Shown piece after piece: positions 45,605-60,600 of a stretch of DNA of 64,000 nt. Every line of letters starts with the position of its first letter. The first letter of the stretch is position 1. The stretch covers positions 18,241,832-18,305,831 of the forward strand of contig OZ038458.1 of assembly GCA_964036195.1 (NCBI GenBank), written 5' to 3'. The notes beneath the pieces were generated by a model. It worked only from the letters and a program-made list of their open reading frames with translations, was not told the origin of the DNA and searched no databases. Position numbers and translations under genes: made by a program. The stretch is from Sphaerolaimus hirsutus. Taxonomy: Eukaryota > Nematoda > Chromadorea > Monhysterida > Sphaerolaimidae.

Positions 45605-48600
45605 ATGGCGGATACCAGTGCCCGTTTTGCGCTGAAATGTGAGTGATTTCTAGCTTTTTGTATACTGATCAAAATCTATTGTCGACGTTGTGGCGGTGAT
45701 GTGAATGATGGGCAAAAATTCTTGGTTTTTCTAATAGGGTATGGTAGATTTCATTGTGAATTGTACAGTTATACAGGCAAAGTATGGGTAGAATCCTACC
45801 ATAATTCAATGAATAAAATCGTGCTAAATTTCTTAATAAATTATTCGATAGTAAAAACGAAATATAATGATAAAAACTGTATAATTTTGTGTACATTATT
45901 CAGATGGGTGATGGTAGGTTTCCATACTAAGTTTGATGTCCACCGAGTTGACAATTTGTTCGGTCGCAGGTGCGACGCTGACTGCTGATGTATGCGGCAA
46001 AACGTTTGATGAACTTGGCCTCAAAGTTGATAAAAATGGCAGCTTCCACATGGAAGGGTGGGTGTCAACTTACTGTTTTCCTGGTGGTTGGATTCTCTGG
46101 ATTTTTATTTGCGAAACGTTTTTTATGTGTACTGGTATGCAGGTGGATGTTCGGTGTAGTGGGCCGAAAACGCCCTCTCATGTGCCAAACAACAGAAGAT
46201 TTCGATTGTCAAGTACACTTGAATGTTCAAAAAATTGTAAATTGACCAAAATGCGACGAGAATGTTATCACTTAGACGTTACTTTCTGGAACTTCTTTTT
46301 TTGTCACTTCACAAAGTGCCCAATATAATCTAGTCACTCTTCCATCACACCACCCCCCTTTATCACCACCAAAACCCCCCAACTACAGTGGCTGCAGCCT
46401 GCCCTCGTGCGGCTGCACGGCGGCGCGGCACATCGCTCGCCAATCTGGCAAAGTGTCGCTGCTCGGCGACGCGGCCAGTCGTCCAACGGTGGACAGCTGG
46501 GTGAGCCTGGCGCAGATGCTCGTGTTGGACGGCAAGGCTGGGTATGGGGCCGTGGAACAGGCGCTGGGTCATGATGGGGCGGGGGGAAAGGTGGGTCGGC
46601 TATAGGGGTGTGTTACTGAATTTATGTATTTTATCCAATCTACGTGCGGTCTCATGACCCTGCACTTATGACGCAATGTACAATATCCCATCCGAATTTT
46701 ATAAAAACACAAAAACATTCTTCCACTTATCGTTGTTCTCCCAATGGGTGTCAATCTGGTGCATTCACGTGACATTAATCATCAAAATACTATAATACTC
46801 ATTGTATAACGTTCCTCGTTCCAGATCCTTTGTATAACGTATGTGGCCTAATCTAATCTCTGTCGTGACACCCGCACTCTCAGTATCTAGTGAACGACAC
46901 CTTGAGTCTGGCCGACATCGTCATGTTCGCCGCGCTCGACGAGCTGTTCACCGGCACCGACGGCAAAGCTTTTGCAGCAAAGCATCCGAACCTCGCAAAA
47001 CGTTATGAAATGTTGAAGGGGCTTCAAGAATTTGCGAGTGGAGCGAAGGGAAAGAAGGGACAGGTATGTGCTTCTGCGTACTTAGATATATTTAGATTGC
47101 ATTTGCGAATAGAGTTGTGCAAAATCATACGGCGGGTTTCACACTGTTTTTCTGACGACAAAAATGTTGAGTTTTGAATAATTTTTCTGTCATGAGAATT
47201 GAAGATTCAAATTGCGTTATGTTTAAATCATGATCAGCCACGTTGATTAGAGCAAACATCAAACTTCATATATGACGCTATCATGCTGGGGGGGTTGTTT
47301 GGGGTATTTGTTCTATGCAGCTTCGTGTAAAAGCTTAAAATACACCCCACGGAAAAATCTGCACGCGTAACTCCGGTTTACTCTTTAACCCAAACACTTC
47401 CAAAACAATTCCATCCCAATAAAACACCCAATCCCCAAAAATAGGCGCCCCCAATCGTTGGCGGCAGCGGCACCAAAAAGGCACCCAAAAGCGAGTCTAA
47501 AGGCATCGCCAGCGGGTCGACGCGGGAACAAGCCAAATTCGTCTCGTTGCCCGGCGCCGAGCACGGCAAGGTCGTGGTGCGCTTCCCTCCCGAGGCCAGC
47601 GGGTTTGTGGGGGGTTTTTTGAGGGGGGGGGGGGGTGTTTGGGAAACTCGATAAAACAATGTTGTGAAGATTTGGGTTCCTGATGGGTTTATTTTGAGTC
47701 CAACCCGACTCGGCGTGAATTTTTGAGGTGATTTTATATGTAAACAGTGGTGTAAAAGTGATAAGTGGTTTCGTTACGTCTGCATTCATAGGTGAAATGA
47801 CTAGTAACCAATTAAGTGAGGAGTAAATTTCTGTGTAAAAATAGCTGTTACCGTATAACCTCCAGTATAAGGTATACCTTTTTACAGCCTAAGTTATACC
47901 TGGTATCAGAGGGTACCTTATATAGGAGGTATACCTTCTATTGGGGGGATGCTGCAATTTTTCATCTGAAGTACCGATTTGCAAACAGTCGCGCGTGCAA
48001 TGACAAATTTAATTAATGCTTATTTGATCACAGCTATCTGCACATCGGGCACGCCAAGGCTGCATTGCTGAACGCCCACTATCAAAAGTCGTTCGCTGGA
48101 AAACTTATAATGCGATTTGATGATACAAATCCAGCCAAAGAGTCCAGTGAATTTGAGCAGGTTTGTGACCTTTTGTGTCTCTTTGTTTGTTTGCAGGGGT
48201 TCGCAAAACCCATTTATTTTCTTACGGGATCGAACCATTACTGCATAATAGGGTAACTGTTATCTTTTGTTTTCGTTTGAATATTTGAGTCCACATAGGG
48301 GTGGAATTCCTGCAGATAATTCACGATTTTTTTAATCAAATTTATTGACCCAAACCTGGTTTTGCATTGATAGTTGCACTTTCATTTGTCGTAATCGGGA
48401 TTCTAGACTAAAAATTCACACAATTTCTTGACTTGGTATCTTGATCGAAGGTCGGGATCAATTTTTAACCTCGAATTTCTTGAAAATTAAATCAGGTTTC
48501 ATTTCCAACCCGCCTTGCAATTCAGGAAATTCTGGCCGATCTGGAATCTCTGCACATAAAACCTGATATTTGGTCGCATTCATCTGATCATTTTGACACA

Positions 48601-51600
48601 ATGCTGGAATTGTGCGAAAAATTGTTGAAGGAGGGAAAAGCTTATGTGGACGCTACTGATGCCGAAACTATGAAAAAGGAGAGGGAAACTAGAACAGAGA
48701 GCAAGTATAGGAATAATGGTGACTTTTTGGCGGTTTGAAGTAGGGTTCAAACGGGACCGCGGTCCCGGTACATGGTTCGGCAAAAAGTCGGGACTGGGGC
48801 GGTCCCGGTCCCGACAATTAAAAAAATCCAGTCCCGGTCCCGACCATCCAGTCCCGGTCCCGGTCCCGGTCCCGGAATTTTATAGCGGTCCCGACAAGGG
48901 ATGGAAAAAACGTATTTTTCAAAAAATTTTGCCAGAAATGGCACTTTTCTAAAGCGATTTTGTAGGAACATCTAAAAATTTTTTGCGCGCAAGCGCGCAA
49001 ATACCCAGCCAATGATTACTAGGTATTTTTCTTTAATGTGACAGCGTTAGAAAGGTCCCCAACATGATTCTAGTACGAAAAGTATATAAAGATACCTATA
49101 TTGTAGACGTTGGCGCCAACGACAGCGCCAATACTGGCATGGCGTTGGCACCGACAACTGGCGCCCCCCCTCCCAAAAAAAATCCTGCGTACATTGCGTT
49201 TCATCATATATTCACAACTTCAAGTGAAGATGGCAATGGAATACTGCCTGAATAATGTTAAGAAAAGACTAATACATTGAGAGTGGTCCTTCGCACAGTG
49301 GAGGTGTGTGGAACAACATTGGCTGGATATTACATACCGATAAGGTTCAAACAATACCACGGTGCCGGTACCTGGTTCGGCAAATCCCAGTCCCTGGCCC
49401 GACCCCCCAGTCCCGGTCCCGGTCCCGACAATTGAAAAAAGCCAGTCCCGGTCCCGACCCCCCAGTCCCGGTCCCGACCCCCCCAGTCCCGGTCCCGGTC
49501 CCGACATTAGATAATTTCTGGTCCCGGTCCCGGTCCGAAAAACTGGTCTCGTTTGAACCCTAGTTTGAAGTTATGTTCAGTAGCCTTGAAATTCAGAGTG
49601 GGCTTCTGTCGGAGATTTTGCGATCCGAGGTTAAAAATAACACCGGTAAACTCAGATGCGCTCAGAAGCTAAAAAATTAGTTTACCAAATTCCTAGTTTA
49701 CCGTTGGTCTAAAGTGCGTCAGAAGCCCACTCTGAATATCAAGGCTACTGAACATAACTCAGTCGAATCGACTTTTTCACGGTGATTTTTAATTCGAGTG
49801 TTTTTTTAATAAATTTTTATTTTTATTTGAAAATTCAGACCCCGACACAAATTTGAAAATGTGGTCGGAAATGGTCCGTGGCACGCCGGAGGGGCAAAAA
49901 TGCGCCGTGCGCATGAAAATCGACATGAATTCGAACAATGGCTGCATGCGCGACCCCACCATTTACAGATGTAAACCCGAGGTGCACGTGCGCACAGGGG
50001 ATAAGTACAAGTGAGTTATTCATCGGAAACAGCCTTATCACAGGGTCCATTTCCCAATTGAAAGTATGTGCCTAGTTTTCAACTAAAATTTTGAAAACTC
50101 ATAAATCAGCTTTGAACGCATTTTAGTTTTCTAGAATAAGGGGTTTGACGGACACCTCATTCTAGAAAACTGAATGCGTCTAATGTAATTGCCGGAGACA
50201 AAAAATGTATCATTCCAGAAAACTCAAATGCGTTCAAAGCTGATTTTTGAGTTTTCGAAATTTCGGTTTAAAACTAGTGTATGTGGGCAGTATTGCTCAA
50301 TGTTTGTTTTACAACAACTCCCATACCGATTTTCAGGGTCTACCCCACCTATGACTTCTGCTGTCCAATTGTAGACAGTCTGGAGGGTGTTACGCACGCG
50401 CTGCGTACTACTGAGTACCATGATCGTGACGAACAGTATGCTTTCATTTTGGGTGTGTTTGTTTGCGATTTGGTTATTTATACTCGTGTTTCACAAAATT
50501 GAATTTCCGTATGAACTTCACAAAAAAATTCTGACGACATAGTAACCCCCTCCCCCTCGAATAAGCCCCCTCCGAAATACCAAAAATTTCCACTCTGAAA
50601 AAATCCCTGTGGGTATTTCGAGGAAATGCGGTAGTTGTTTATTGTGTGAAGTTGCATATTGCATTACAAAATCGAAACTTTTCGGTGGAAAATGGAACTT
50701 TTTTCGATGTCCTACATGGTAAAAGCGGGTGTAAATATGGGGAAAGAAACGACAATTTTTACAACCGTTCTTACACTCTTACACACTTAAATATTAACCT
50801 TACCACTCCCCACACAGACGCCCTAAACATGCGCAAACCCACAATCTACGACTACGCCCGACTCAACATGACGCACACGGTGATGTCCAAGCGCAAGCTG
50901 ACTTGGTTCGTGCAGAACGGACTGGTCTCCGGGTGGGACGACCCCCGGCTGCCCACTTTGAGGGGTGTGCTCAGAAGGGGTCTGACTGTGGAGGGGTTGA
51001 AGGAGTTTGTGCTCGCTCAGGTGAGGGGGGGGGGTTGGGTTTGTTTTGGGTTTTGGAATGGAATGGAATGGGGGGTGGTAAAGTATATTTCTGACAAGTC
51101 GTGAGTTTATGTAACTTGTCAATGGAAATGAGCCGATTCCAGATAGGAACAAGTGGCAAATGACAAGTGAAGTTGTATTGGTGAATACGTCATGTGATTG
51201 ACATGTAAATTTGTAAAGGGAAGTGTTTGTCGTGTTGCCAATGTGTTAGCCTGTTAATTTTTTACGTTTAAGTTTTTCCAGCCCATTTTTCCGCTTTCCG
51301 TTATCGTCTTTCCGCAGGAAAATTTTCTACCTTTTTGTTCTCCGTTTTCCGCCAGATGAAAATTTGTTACCTTTCCGTTTTCTGTATAAAAAAATCTGAC
51401 ACTCTAATTTCATGCTTTATGAAAACTGGCAAAGTGATGTTTCAGTTTTGTTACGTATACATTGAAATGTGTTAACTAGTTGTCTATAACTATTTAATGT
51501 CATGCCAGATTCCTCTGTGATGACTTATTTTCAATATTTGATCGCCCTATATCACTGAGATTGGGCGCTTGTCACGTTGAATGTGATAAGTCGTTGGGTG

Positions 51601-54600
51601 GAAAAGTTAGGATATTGGTATTGTGATCGGAGGTGCCAACACAAGAAATAAAATAAAGTGCAAGCAAAAACGGGCTGAGCCCCCTCCCCCCCATCTCCCC
51701 CTTCGCCGGGCTCCGTAAACAAGCAGCCCCCACCCCTCCCTCAAAAATCCTTTATACTTCCCTGGTGGCAATCCCAAGCCCTGTAAAGTGTCAAATGTAA
51801 AGTCAAATGCAGAGTAAAGTGTCAAATGTAAAGTCAAATGCAAAGTAAAGTGTCAATTGTCATGCAAAGTTCAGTAATAAAATATTTTCTTTTTTTGTTT
51901 TGATTGACACTTTACTTTGCATTTGACTTTACATTTGACACTTTACTTTACACTTTACAGGGCTTGGGACTGCCCCCAGGTGGCAGTCTCAAGCCCTGTA
52001 AAGTGTAAAGTAAAGTGTCAAATGTAAGGTCAAATGCAAAGTAAAGTGTCAAATGTAAAGTGAAATGCAAAGTAAACTGGCAATTGTCATGAAAATTTCA
52101 GTAATAATATATTTTCTTTTTTGTTTTGATTAACACTTTACTTTGCATCTGACTTTACATTTGACAGAGCCTGTGCCTCTGTGCATTTTTACCCACTGTG
52201 CATGGTTACCCGGCGTGCATTTTTCGCTGCCCGGTGTGCATGGCGGCCACCCGTGTGAGTAATGTTTCACGTTGAGTTCTATTAACGTCGACTGCCTGGC
52301 GTATCCAAATTTACCGGTATGGTACGGAACGGACCTTTACGGTCTCGGTACGGTCTTGCTGTAAAAGCAAGTTTCAGTTTTTTCAGCCGCCTTATTTTTG
52401 TAGGGTGGTTTATATAGTAATTTAAAGCGTAACGTGTTTGCAGTGGCCCATTCTGGATTTGTGAGCGGGGTGCGGATTGTTTACGGAGGCAGAGGAAGGG
52501 GGTGCGGCGAACCCCCTCTAAAATTTGACCCGGGTAGATGGGAATTGCGCCATGGCGCTGGCGCCTTTCTTTTTACCTTTCCATTTTCAGGCAGCTGAAA
52601 TTTTTTACGTTTAAGTTTTCCAGCCCATTTTTCCATTTTCGTCTTTCCGCGTTTTCTGTAAAATAAATTTTCTGACACACACTAATTGCCGCTCCACACA
52701 GCGATTTTAAAAACAAGTTCGAACGTTTTTTGGCAAAGTATGAATACCGTATTTCTTCTAATAGAAGGACTCCGTTCTATCTTTTTTGGTCAACCTCCTA
52801 TAGAACGGCTGGTAACAAAGTTGACGAGAAAAAATAGAACGGCGCTCTTCTACTAGAAGAAATACGGTATTCATACATTGCCAAAAAACGTTCGAACTTG
52901 TTTTGAACTCGCTGTGTGTGAAGCCACAATCCAGCCGTGCTCGCGCATGTTTTATGAAAACTGGCAAAGTGATGTTTCAGTTTCGTTACGTATACATTGA
53001 AATTGTATTTTTCGGTCTTATAACTATGGAACGTCAGGCACGATTTATTTGTGATGACTTCTTTTCAATATTTGATCGCCCTATATCGTTGAGATTGGGC
53101 GCTTTTCACTTTGAATGTGATAAGTCATTTAGTGGGAAAGTTAGCGGATAGTGGTAATGTGATCTGAGGTGCCAACACATGAAATAAAATAACGTGCAAG
53201 CAATAACTTACTGAGCCCCCCCTGTACGCCGGGTTCCTTAAACAAGCAGCCCCCCCCCCGCTCAAAAATCCTGGATCTGGGGTCAGTTCCGCAAGTGGAA
53301 AAGGTTAAGAGTTAAAACTTAAGAGTTGGGTAAAATGACTAATGACTTTTAACTTTACTCTTAACTTATCATTTATCATTTTACTCAACTCTTAACTCTT
53401 TACTCTTAACTTTTCCACTTGCGGAACCGGCACCTGGTCTGGTTAGATAGATCGTTTCTTTATTTTGCAGCATGTTGCCCACCAATCACCGAGGGGGGGG
53501 GGAGTATTTTCCTCAGTCGGCCAATAGGGGGAGTTATTCGAGGATTTGGGGTAGATATCTGGCGCAAGATTCTAACCAGTGGTTTATGTAGTGGGGGAAT
53601 AAACTTAACCTACGATACCCTATTTTCTCTCAAGATGGCTAGTTTTCAGTTGTTCAGCTTGTTCGCCTGCCAAACCCGCAAAGGTTACGTTTCAAGTCAA
53701 AATATATTAATACAAACTTATGGCTCTGATTATGCGGTTAATTACCGGTACGGTATGGTACGGTACGGACCTTAGACGGTCTTCGTACGGTTTAAATAGT
53801 ATTTTAACTGCCCTACTCTTGTAGGGTGGCCCAGGGTCAACTTTGAAATTTGAATGCATTGTAGTTTACCAGGGTGGGGTTTTGTGAACTACTGCTGACA
53901 GATTGAAAATGACTCATTGGCGGCCCACACGTGTGTCGACTGTCAACTAAGATTTCAGCTTTATGTGCCGCAGAGGGATTTTCCAATATTGCCGTAATAT
54001 ATATTTTTCAACATTGCCGCATGTGCATTTGGAGATTGCCCTGACACGTGAAGCCGAAATCTGCGTTGACACACTTGTGTCAACTTGTGTGTGGGCCGCC
54101 ATTCTGGGGCCAGTTCCGCAAAATGTGAAGTCAGAAGTGAAATGGCAAAGGCGAACTGAAATGGCAAGTGAATTGAGAAGGAAATTGGCAAAAGCGAAGG
54201 GAAATTACTAGGGAAATTTTATTTTTAATTTTTTACTTCGCTTTTGCCAATTCACTTGCCATTTCACTTCGCCTTTGCCATTTCACTTCTCATTTTGCGG
54301 AACTGGCACCTGGTGAACTTAAATGGATTCAAAGGGGATTTATTAGTTTTGAATTTTCGGTAGTAACTAGTGTGTAGGCGCTGTCACCTTGATTGGAAAA
54401 AATTGATCATTTCTCTTTTTTAATTTATTTTTTACTGTAGTTAATAGATTCTGTATCTGCAAAATAGCAAAATTAGGAAATTTCAACCGCCACTGGTTAG
54501 CAAAGTTGAATACGAAATGTTGTCGATTGTACCAGTGTTACTTTCCAGACTATTTAGTATATTAGAACAAAACAAATCTCAAAACAAAAGTTGACTTTTG

Positions 54601-57600
54601 GTATTACACTTTCATTCTACTTTAAATACAAACACTTTACAGGGTGGCTCACGTTCGGTGGTCATGATGACGTGGGACAAAATTTGGGCTTTCAACAAGA
54701 AAGTCATCGACCCAGTTGCACCCAGATACACGGCGCTGGATAAATCGACATTGGTGCCCGTGACCGTCGAGGGTGCCACAGATGAAACTAAATATGTCCC
54801 ATTGCATCCGAAGGTGACTTTTTATTGACCCGATTAAATTGATCGATCGTAATTAATATTGGCCCTACACACTAGTTTTCACCGTGACCGATGTGAAAAC
54901 TGAAATGGCGACATGGCGACATCCCGCCTACTCGTTTTGTGTGCTATATGTGATTTAGTTTTAAAAATTTTAAATTTTAACTTTCATTAATTTAAATTCC
55001 AATTAAAATTAAATAAAATCATTCAACCGTGTTCATTAATTTGCATTTGAAAATTTTTCAGTTTTCACACGAAGTCACGGTGAAAACTAGTGTGTGTAGG
55101 CACATTAGCGTGGCCAACTTGTGCAGGGTTCCCCAGCGGGTAATGTAGCCAAATAGATTTTTGATGGTCCAATGTTCTCTGGAACCCTTTGCGCACGAAG
55201 TTTTTCTCGGTGGAAATACGCCGCCTTCGCTAAATTCTTAACCAATTAGGTACCAGCTTTTACCATACATAGTGATAGGCGAGCACCAAGCACAGTCACC
55301 CAAGCAAAATGATAGCAATATAGGGTCGGTAAAACATGGGAGAAATAAATTACCAGTGGCGCCGCTTAAACTTGGCGTCGCGCCAGAAATAAATTAGAGC
55401 CAGCTCACTTCGAAACTCTCCATCAACCAAAAAAAAATCAACAAAAAACAACAGACCGCCTCGATCGGCGAGAAGCAGCTGCGCTACGGCGGCCGCGTGC
55501 TGGTGGAATCGTCCGACGCGCAATTGTTCAAGCCCGGCGACACGGTCACGTTCATGAATTGGGGCAATGCGGTCGTGAAAAATGTCGAGAGGGATGCCGA
55601 TGGGGGCATTGCCAACGTAGTTGTGAAGATGGATTTGCAAAATACGGTCGGTTTCGGGGGTTGACAGTGTTTTTGGGTTCTGCATTCTGATGTGGTTTTT
55701 ATGTGCGATTTTTACAGTTATTTGAAGTTATTTGTGTGGTATTGTTCTTTGATGTGCTCACGGTCGGCAGCTGTCTTTCGATTTTTCAGTCTCTTCATTC
55801 ATTCAAGGCATTCAAAAAAATAACGAAAAGTTGACATATTTTAAAAACCCCAAAATAAGATCTCTCTCTTTTCCGCCGCAGAACTACAGTAAAACGCTGA
55901 AAGTGACTTGGCTGGCTGACAGCGATCTGTTCCCAATAACCTGCGTGCATTACGACCACCTAATCACCAAGGACGTCATTCCCAAAGATGACGATTGGCA
56001 GAAATATATAAATTATGAATCTGAGCATAGGTGAGCCTGATAATGATAATTCGTTGTTTTCTTCCGTGTTTCTTCTAATAGAACGGCAAGTTTTGATAAG
56101 TCTGTCACCCCCGAAAAAAATAGAACGGCAGCCTCCAATAGGATGGCAAGTAAGTAGATGTGTCTGCCTGGAAGATCGCCAAAGAAAAAATTTAAGTTGG
56201 AACGAGAAGCGAGAATGCTAAAGCTTATTTTAGTTGTTTTTTTATTTCAACTTGATGCTCTGATATTAAAAGTTTCATTTAAGTTTATTTTTCATTAAAA
56301 TTTTCATTTAAAAAAAATACGTTCAAATGAAAAAATGTAGTGGAAAAATAGAATGCAGGTTTAAATATGACGAAAAATAGAAAGAAAAAAAAACTATTTA
56401 AAACAGAATAACTAAGTCAGAGAACTTAAAATGTGCTTGACATTTTTGCACTCAGATTTGCTCTGTTGGGTGAGCCGGGCATGGTGCACTTGCACAAGGG
56501 GGACATCATCCAGCTTCAAAGAAAAGGCTTTTACATTTGCGACCAGCCTTACGTGCAAAAGAGCGAATTCACCGGTAATGAGTTGTCTATGGTGCTAATT
56601 CATGTGCCTGATGGGAAGGAGAAGGTATTTTTGGGTGGTTACCCATTTTTGGGAGAAATGATTTGGAAAAGGTCCCAGGCCTGTAAAATGTGAAATGTCA
56701 TGCAAAGTGTCGAAAGTCATGTAAACTGCCCTGTAAAATGGCAAACTGGCAGATGTTTGACATTTTACAGGGAATTTTACAGGGTCAGGGAGTGGCGCCT
56801 GTAAATAAGTACTGCCGCTACTCACACTGAAAATTTTAGTCCCGCGCCCGAGCGTTTTCGGTCCTGCAAGTGCGAGAATGTTATTTAAAAAATTGTTATT
56901 TTTGAAAAACGACATGTCCATCATAGAGAGTTTGAAGGACTATAGAGTCTTTTTTGCACGCTTCATGTAGACCATCAGTGCAAACGTAAAATATTTTTCT
57001 TCTATTTTTAGGAACTCCCAACGGCTATGAAAAAACCGGCCAGTTCAAAATCGATGGTCGCGGCTGATTCCAAGCCAGTAATTGCTGATGGCCCAGCGAA
57101 AAGTGGTGATAAAGGTGTTGAATTGTTGCTCAAAATCAAAGATATTGGCGAGAAAATTCGTGATATGAAGCAGAAAAAAGCGACAAAGGTCTGTATGTTT
57201 GTGTTTTCTTTTTCTTCTTACTTTTTTGTCATTTTTTTCATTCAAAGTATCATTTCACAGGCTGAATTGGATCCATTTATCAAAGAGTTGGTTTCAACGA
57301 AAGGCGAATATAAAAATCAGACTGGAAAAGATTGGGCACCGGATTTGGTTGAGAAGTTGGCCAGTCAAGCGCAGGTGTGTGTTCATGATTTTTTTCCGGG
57401 GTTCTAAATCTCTATCTGTTACCTTCCCCTCTATCGTAAAAACTACCGGAAACTTGGTGCGGAAATGATATACCCCTTGAATAACCCCCATGTTTTATGC
57501 AATAAGAAATATTTAGAATGCGTCGTTTATGAAAAGTTTGGTCCATAAAATGCAGTCGCGGCAACTTGTAATAAGTATTCATGTACAGCTTTATCAACCC

Positions 57601-60600
57601 TATCTGAATGCGTAATTTTCGTTTTCCGTGTATTATAAATATTTCAAATGGTGTTGAATTGCTGTTCCGCGCATGTTCACCGTAAATTATTGCCACGTTA
57701 CTACCAATTACTACCATGAAATATCCCCCATGGGCAATTTTTCAAAACTGAGACAAGTGGGCATTTTCAGATCCGATGAAAATAACGCCATTCTGTTATC
57801 ATGCAGTTGAAGTATTTTGGATCTATTACCGTATTTCTTCTAATAGAACGGCGCCGTTCAATTTTTTTCGTCGACTTTTTTTACCTGCCGTTCTATTGGA
57901 GGCTGCCGTTTTATTTATTCATCAGACATTTTCACAAGATTTTCATTTGAGCATAGTATTTTTAGTGAAACATGAGCGACGTTTTAACATCAAGAGCATC
58001 AATCCAAATGTGAGAACAATACCTGAATCATAGTTTGGTACATCCTTGATGTTCTCGCCACTAATTTTTCAAATTCTTTTGTGTTTTGGCACTCTTACAA
58101 CGTAGTTTCTACCTGCCGTTCTATTGGAGGCTGCCGTTCTATTCTTTTCGTGGGTGTAAGAATGTGCCAAAACCTGACGTTCTATTGGAGGTATGCCGTT
58201 CTATTTGAAGAAATACGGTATGTATCTCAAAAGAGTTTTCTGTCACTAGTGAATACCCTCTACCCTCGACATAAAATGCGCACGGTGCCCAGTCGTTACT
58301 TTTATATTCTTCCGCGCATTTTTGCGCGAATAAAATCATGCATGCGACCAGATTTTGCTGCGGGAAAAATCGATTCATGCTGCAGCTTGCATCAAATTCT
58401 GTCGTCGCTCTTTCACCACACATGTTTACTTTGAGTGTGAGGAATACACATTTACGTACATTAATACATACATACATACTTCATACCTAGACATTTAAAT
58501 ATTGACATTAAATACACGTGTTTTTTCCTCCATACTATTCAATGCCGTCTGTATTTACATGGTAAATATATAGGTATTTACGTATTTCGCTTAAATATGA
58601 AATGTGTTGGCACCTGAAATTTGTTTGCTGTGTTTTTGACTGGCAGTCAGCTGAATTCGTAAATTTTATTGCGTTTTTACGACACCGCGCTTTTTTGGCG
58701 TTTTATAGCTGTTCATGCTACATATTCTATGTGCAACATGTGCATAAATTTTTTCAATTTTAGCGAATTCAGTTTTGTGAATTCATTACATGTTTCTGTA
58801 GAATCGAAAAACTCAAGAAATGTTACACAGGCACAGTACAAAGTTGAAACAGTGCCAATTCTGAACACAGCGTAGTCATATCAATAAAAACTGCTCTTTC
58901 CTTTTAGTCATTGTTACGTTTTCGTACACTTGCGCTGTCACTTTAGCGAGATATTTCACTAGTTTTTTTTGTGCCAACCGCATTACTGCCGCGCATCCGA
59001 CCGTATTTTGAAATAGGTAGTAAACAAACAAGTGGTTCATGTGCGCGCACAACCCCGGTCCTATCCAATTTTACACAAAATCCAAGTGACAATGAATAAA
59101 AAATCCATTTTAAATCAACATGTCTTATTTCAAAATATTACAGCTGCCAGCGGCGAGTGATTCCGATAATTCGGCAGATGCCATTTTAGTCAAAATCAAG
59201 GAACTTGGCGATAAAATAAGGGAGCTGAAACAGCGCAAAGCCGATAAAGTGAGTTTATTTGTCGGTTTTTTCCAGGTGCCACTCCCAGACCCTGTAAAAA
59301 GCCCTGTAAAATCTCAAATGTCATGCAAAGTGTCAAAAGTCATGGAAAATGCCCTGCAAAATGGAAACCGAGTTGCCATGTTACAGGGCATTTTCCATGA
59401 CTTATGACATTTTACATGGACTCGGAGTGCCCCCTGGAGGAAATCGGTACACATTGTTTACGCGGATGTGGTATATCTCTGAAATTAAAGCTGTAATATT
59501 GTCGGGACAAAATGTTACGAAATTTTTTAGGTTGAAAGAATTGCAGCTAGGTATTTATATTAGATCTGATATGGTTGATTTATGTGTGTAATTTATGCAT
59601 ATATAACGACTTATAAAAATACCTGCATTGTTCATTTTGTGTATGATTCACCAAGTCAATTCAGCTCTAAGTCAGCTGTAAACTCTTATGTAAACACCTT
59701 CCCGATCAAGTCCGGCCCCCCATTTTTTATTTTACTTCTGACGTCCTATCTCCTGTTCTAGGACGCGCCAGAAGCTGAAACGTGGGGTAGATATTGGCGC
59801 AACCCCCCCTCTACTTCGCATGAATTGAAGGGGTCGCGGCGACCCCCTACAGGGTGGGTCGCCGAGTGCAAAAAAAAATTGCAGCTTTTTTAGTGTCCCA
59901 CACAGGTCCGGCCCCCACTGATTTCTTTCACTGCGGGTGCCGTACCTCCACCTGTGGGAGGGGTATAAATCTAAAATTTTGGGGACGTGTCGCCAACACC
60001 CCTCCCCTACTATACACTGGCCAGGCGGTCTTTGGCAACTCACCACAGTGTGGGGTGCAAAGTTTAAAATTTATTAAAATGTTACTGTCCCACACAAGTA
60101 CAGCATCCAATTGAATTTCAAAAAATGGACACTTTTGTGTTGTTTTAACACTAATGTGGTTGACAATGTGAAATAAGCATGAAATATCCTCTAAAAAATA
60201 TCTTATCCAACCTAAAACTGCCCACTACATGAACCCCTCCCCCAAGTGGGTGACAAAAAAATCACTTTTTACAACTTTTTTATCAGACACTTGAACTGCT
60301 GGTTTACAATGATTTATAGAGGAGGGTTAAAGGTTTCAAATTGTGTAAAAAACCTTACCTCAAAAACGCCTTCATAAGAAAATTTGCTGGGGGTGAATTT
60401 CAAATTGTGAATTTTGCCTATTTTTGTTCCCGCAATGGTGTCATTTTTACAATTTGAAATTCACCCCCAGCAAATTTTCTTATGAAAGCATTTTTGAGGT
60501 AAGATTTTTTACACAACTTGAGACCTTTAACCCTCCCCTATAAATTATTGTAAACCAGCAGTTCAAGTGTCTAATAAAAAAGTTGTAAAAAGTGATTTTT

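Larger units (their letters stand above)
51021..54642. other. EPRS intron 10, transposon-rich
   Basis: A 3.6-kb intron with no extra exon seen. It contains a partial GGAAAACGG-word fragment (51280-51400), a direct duplication (about 51410-51660 versus 52947-53200, sharing GGCAAAGTGATGTTTCAGTT), CWG elements 51765-51976 and a following copy, the palindrome at 52712-52904, and CTG elements 53280-53433 and 54107-54309. Confidence 0.7.
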
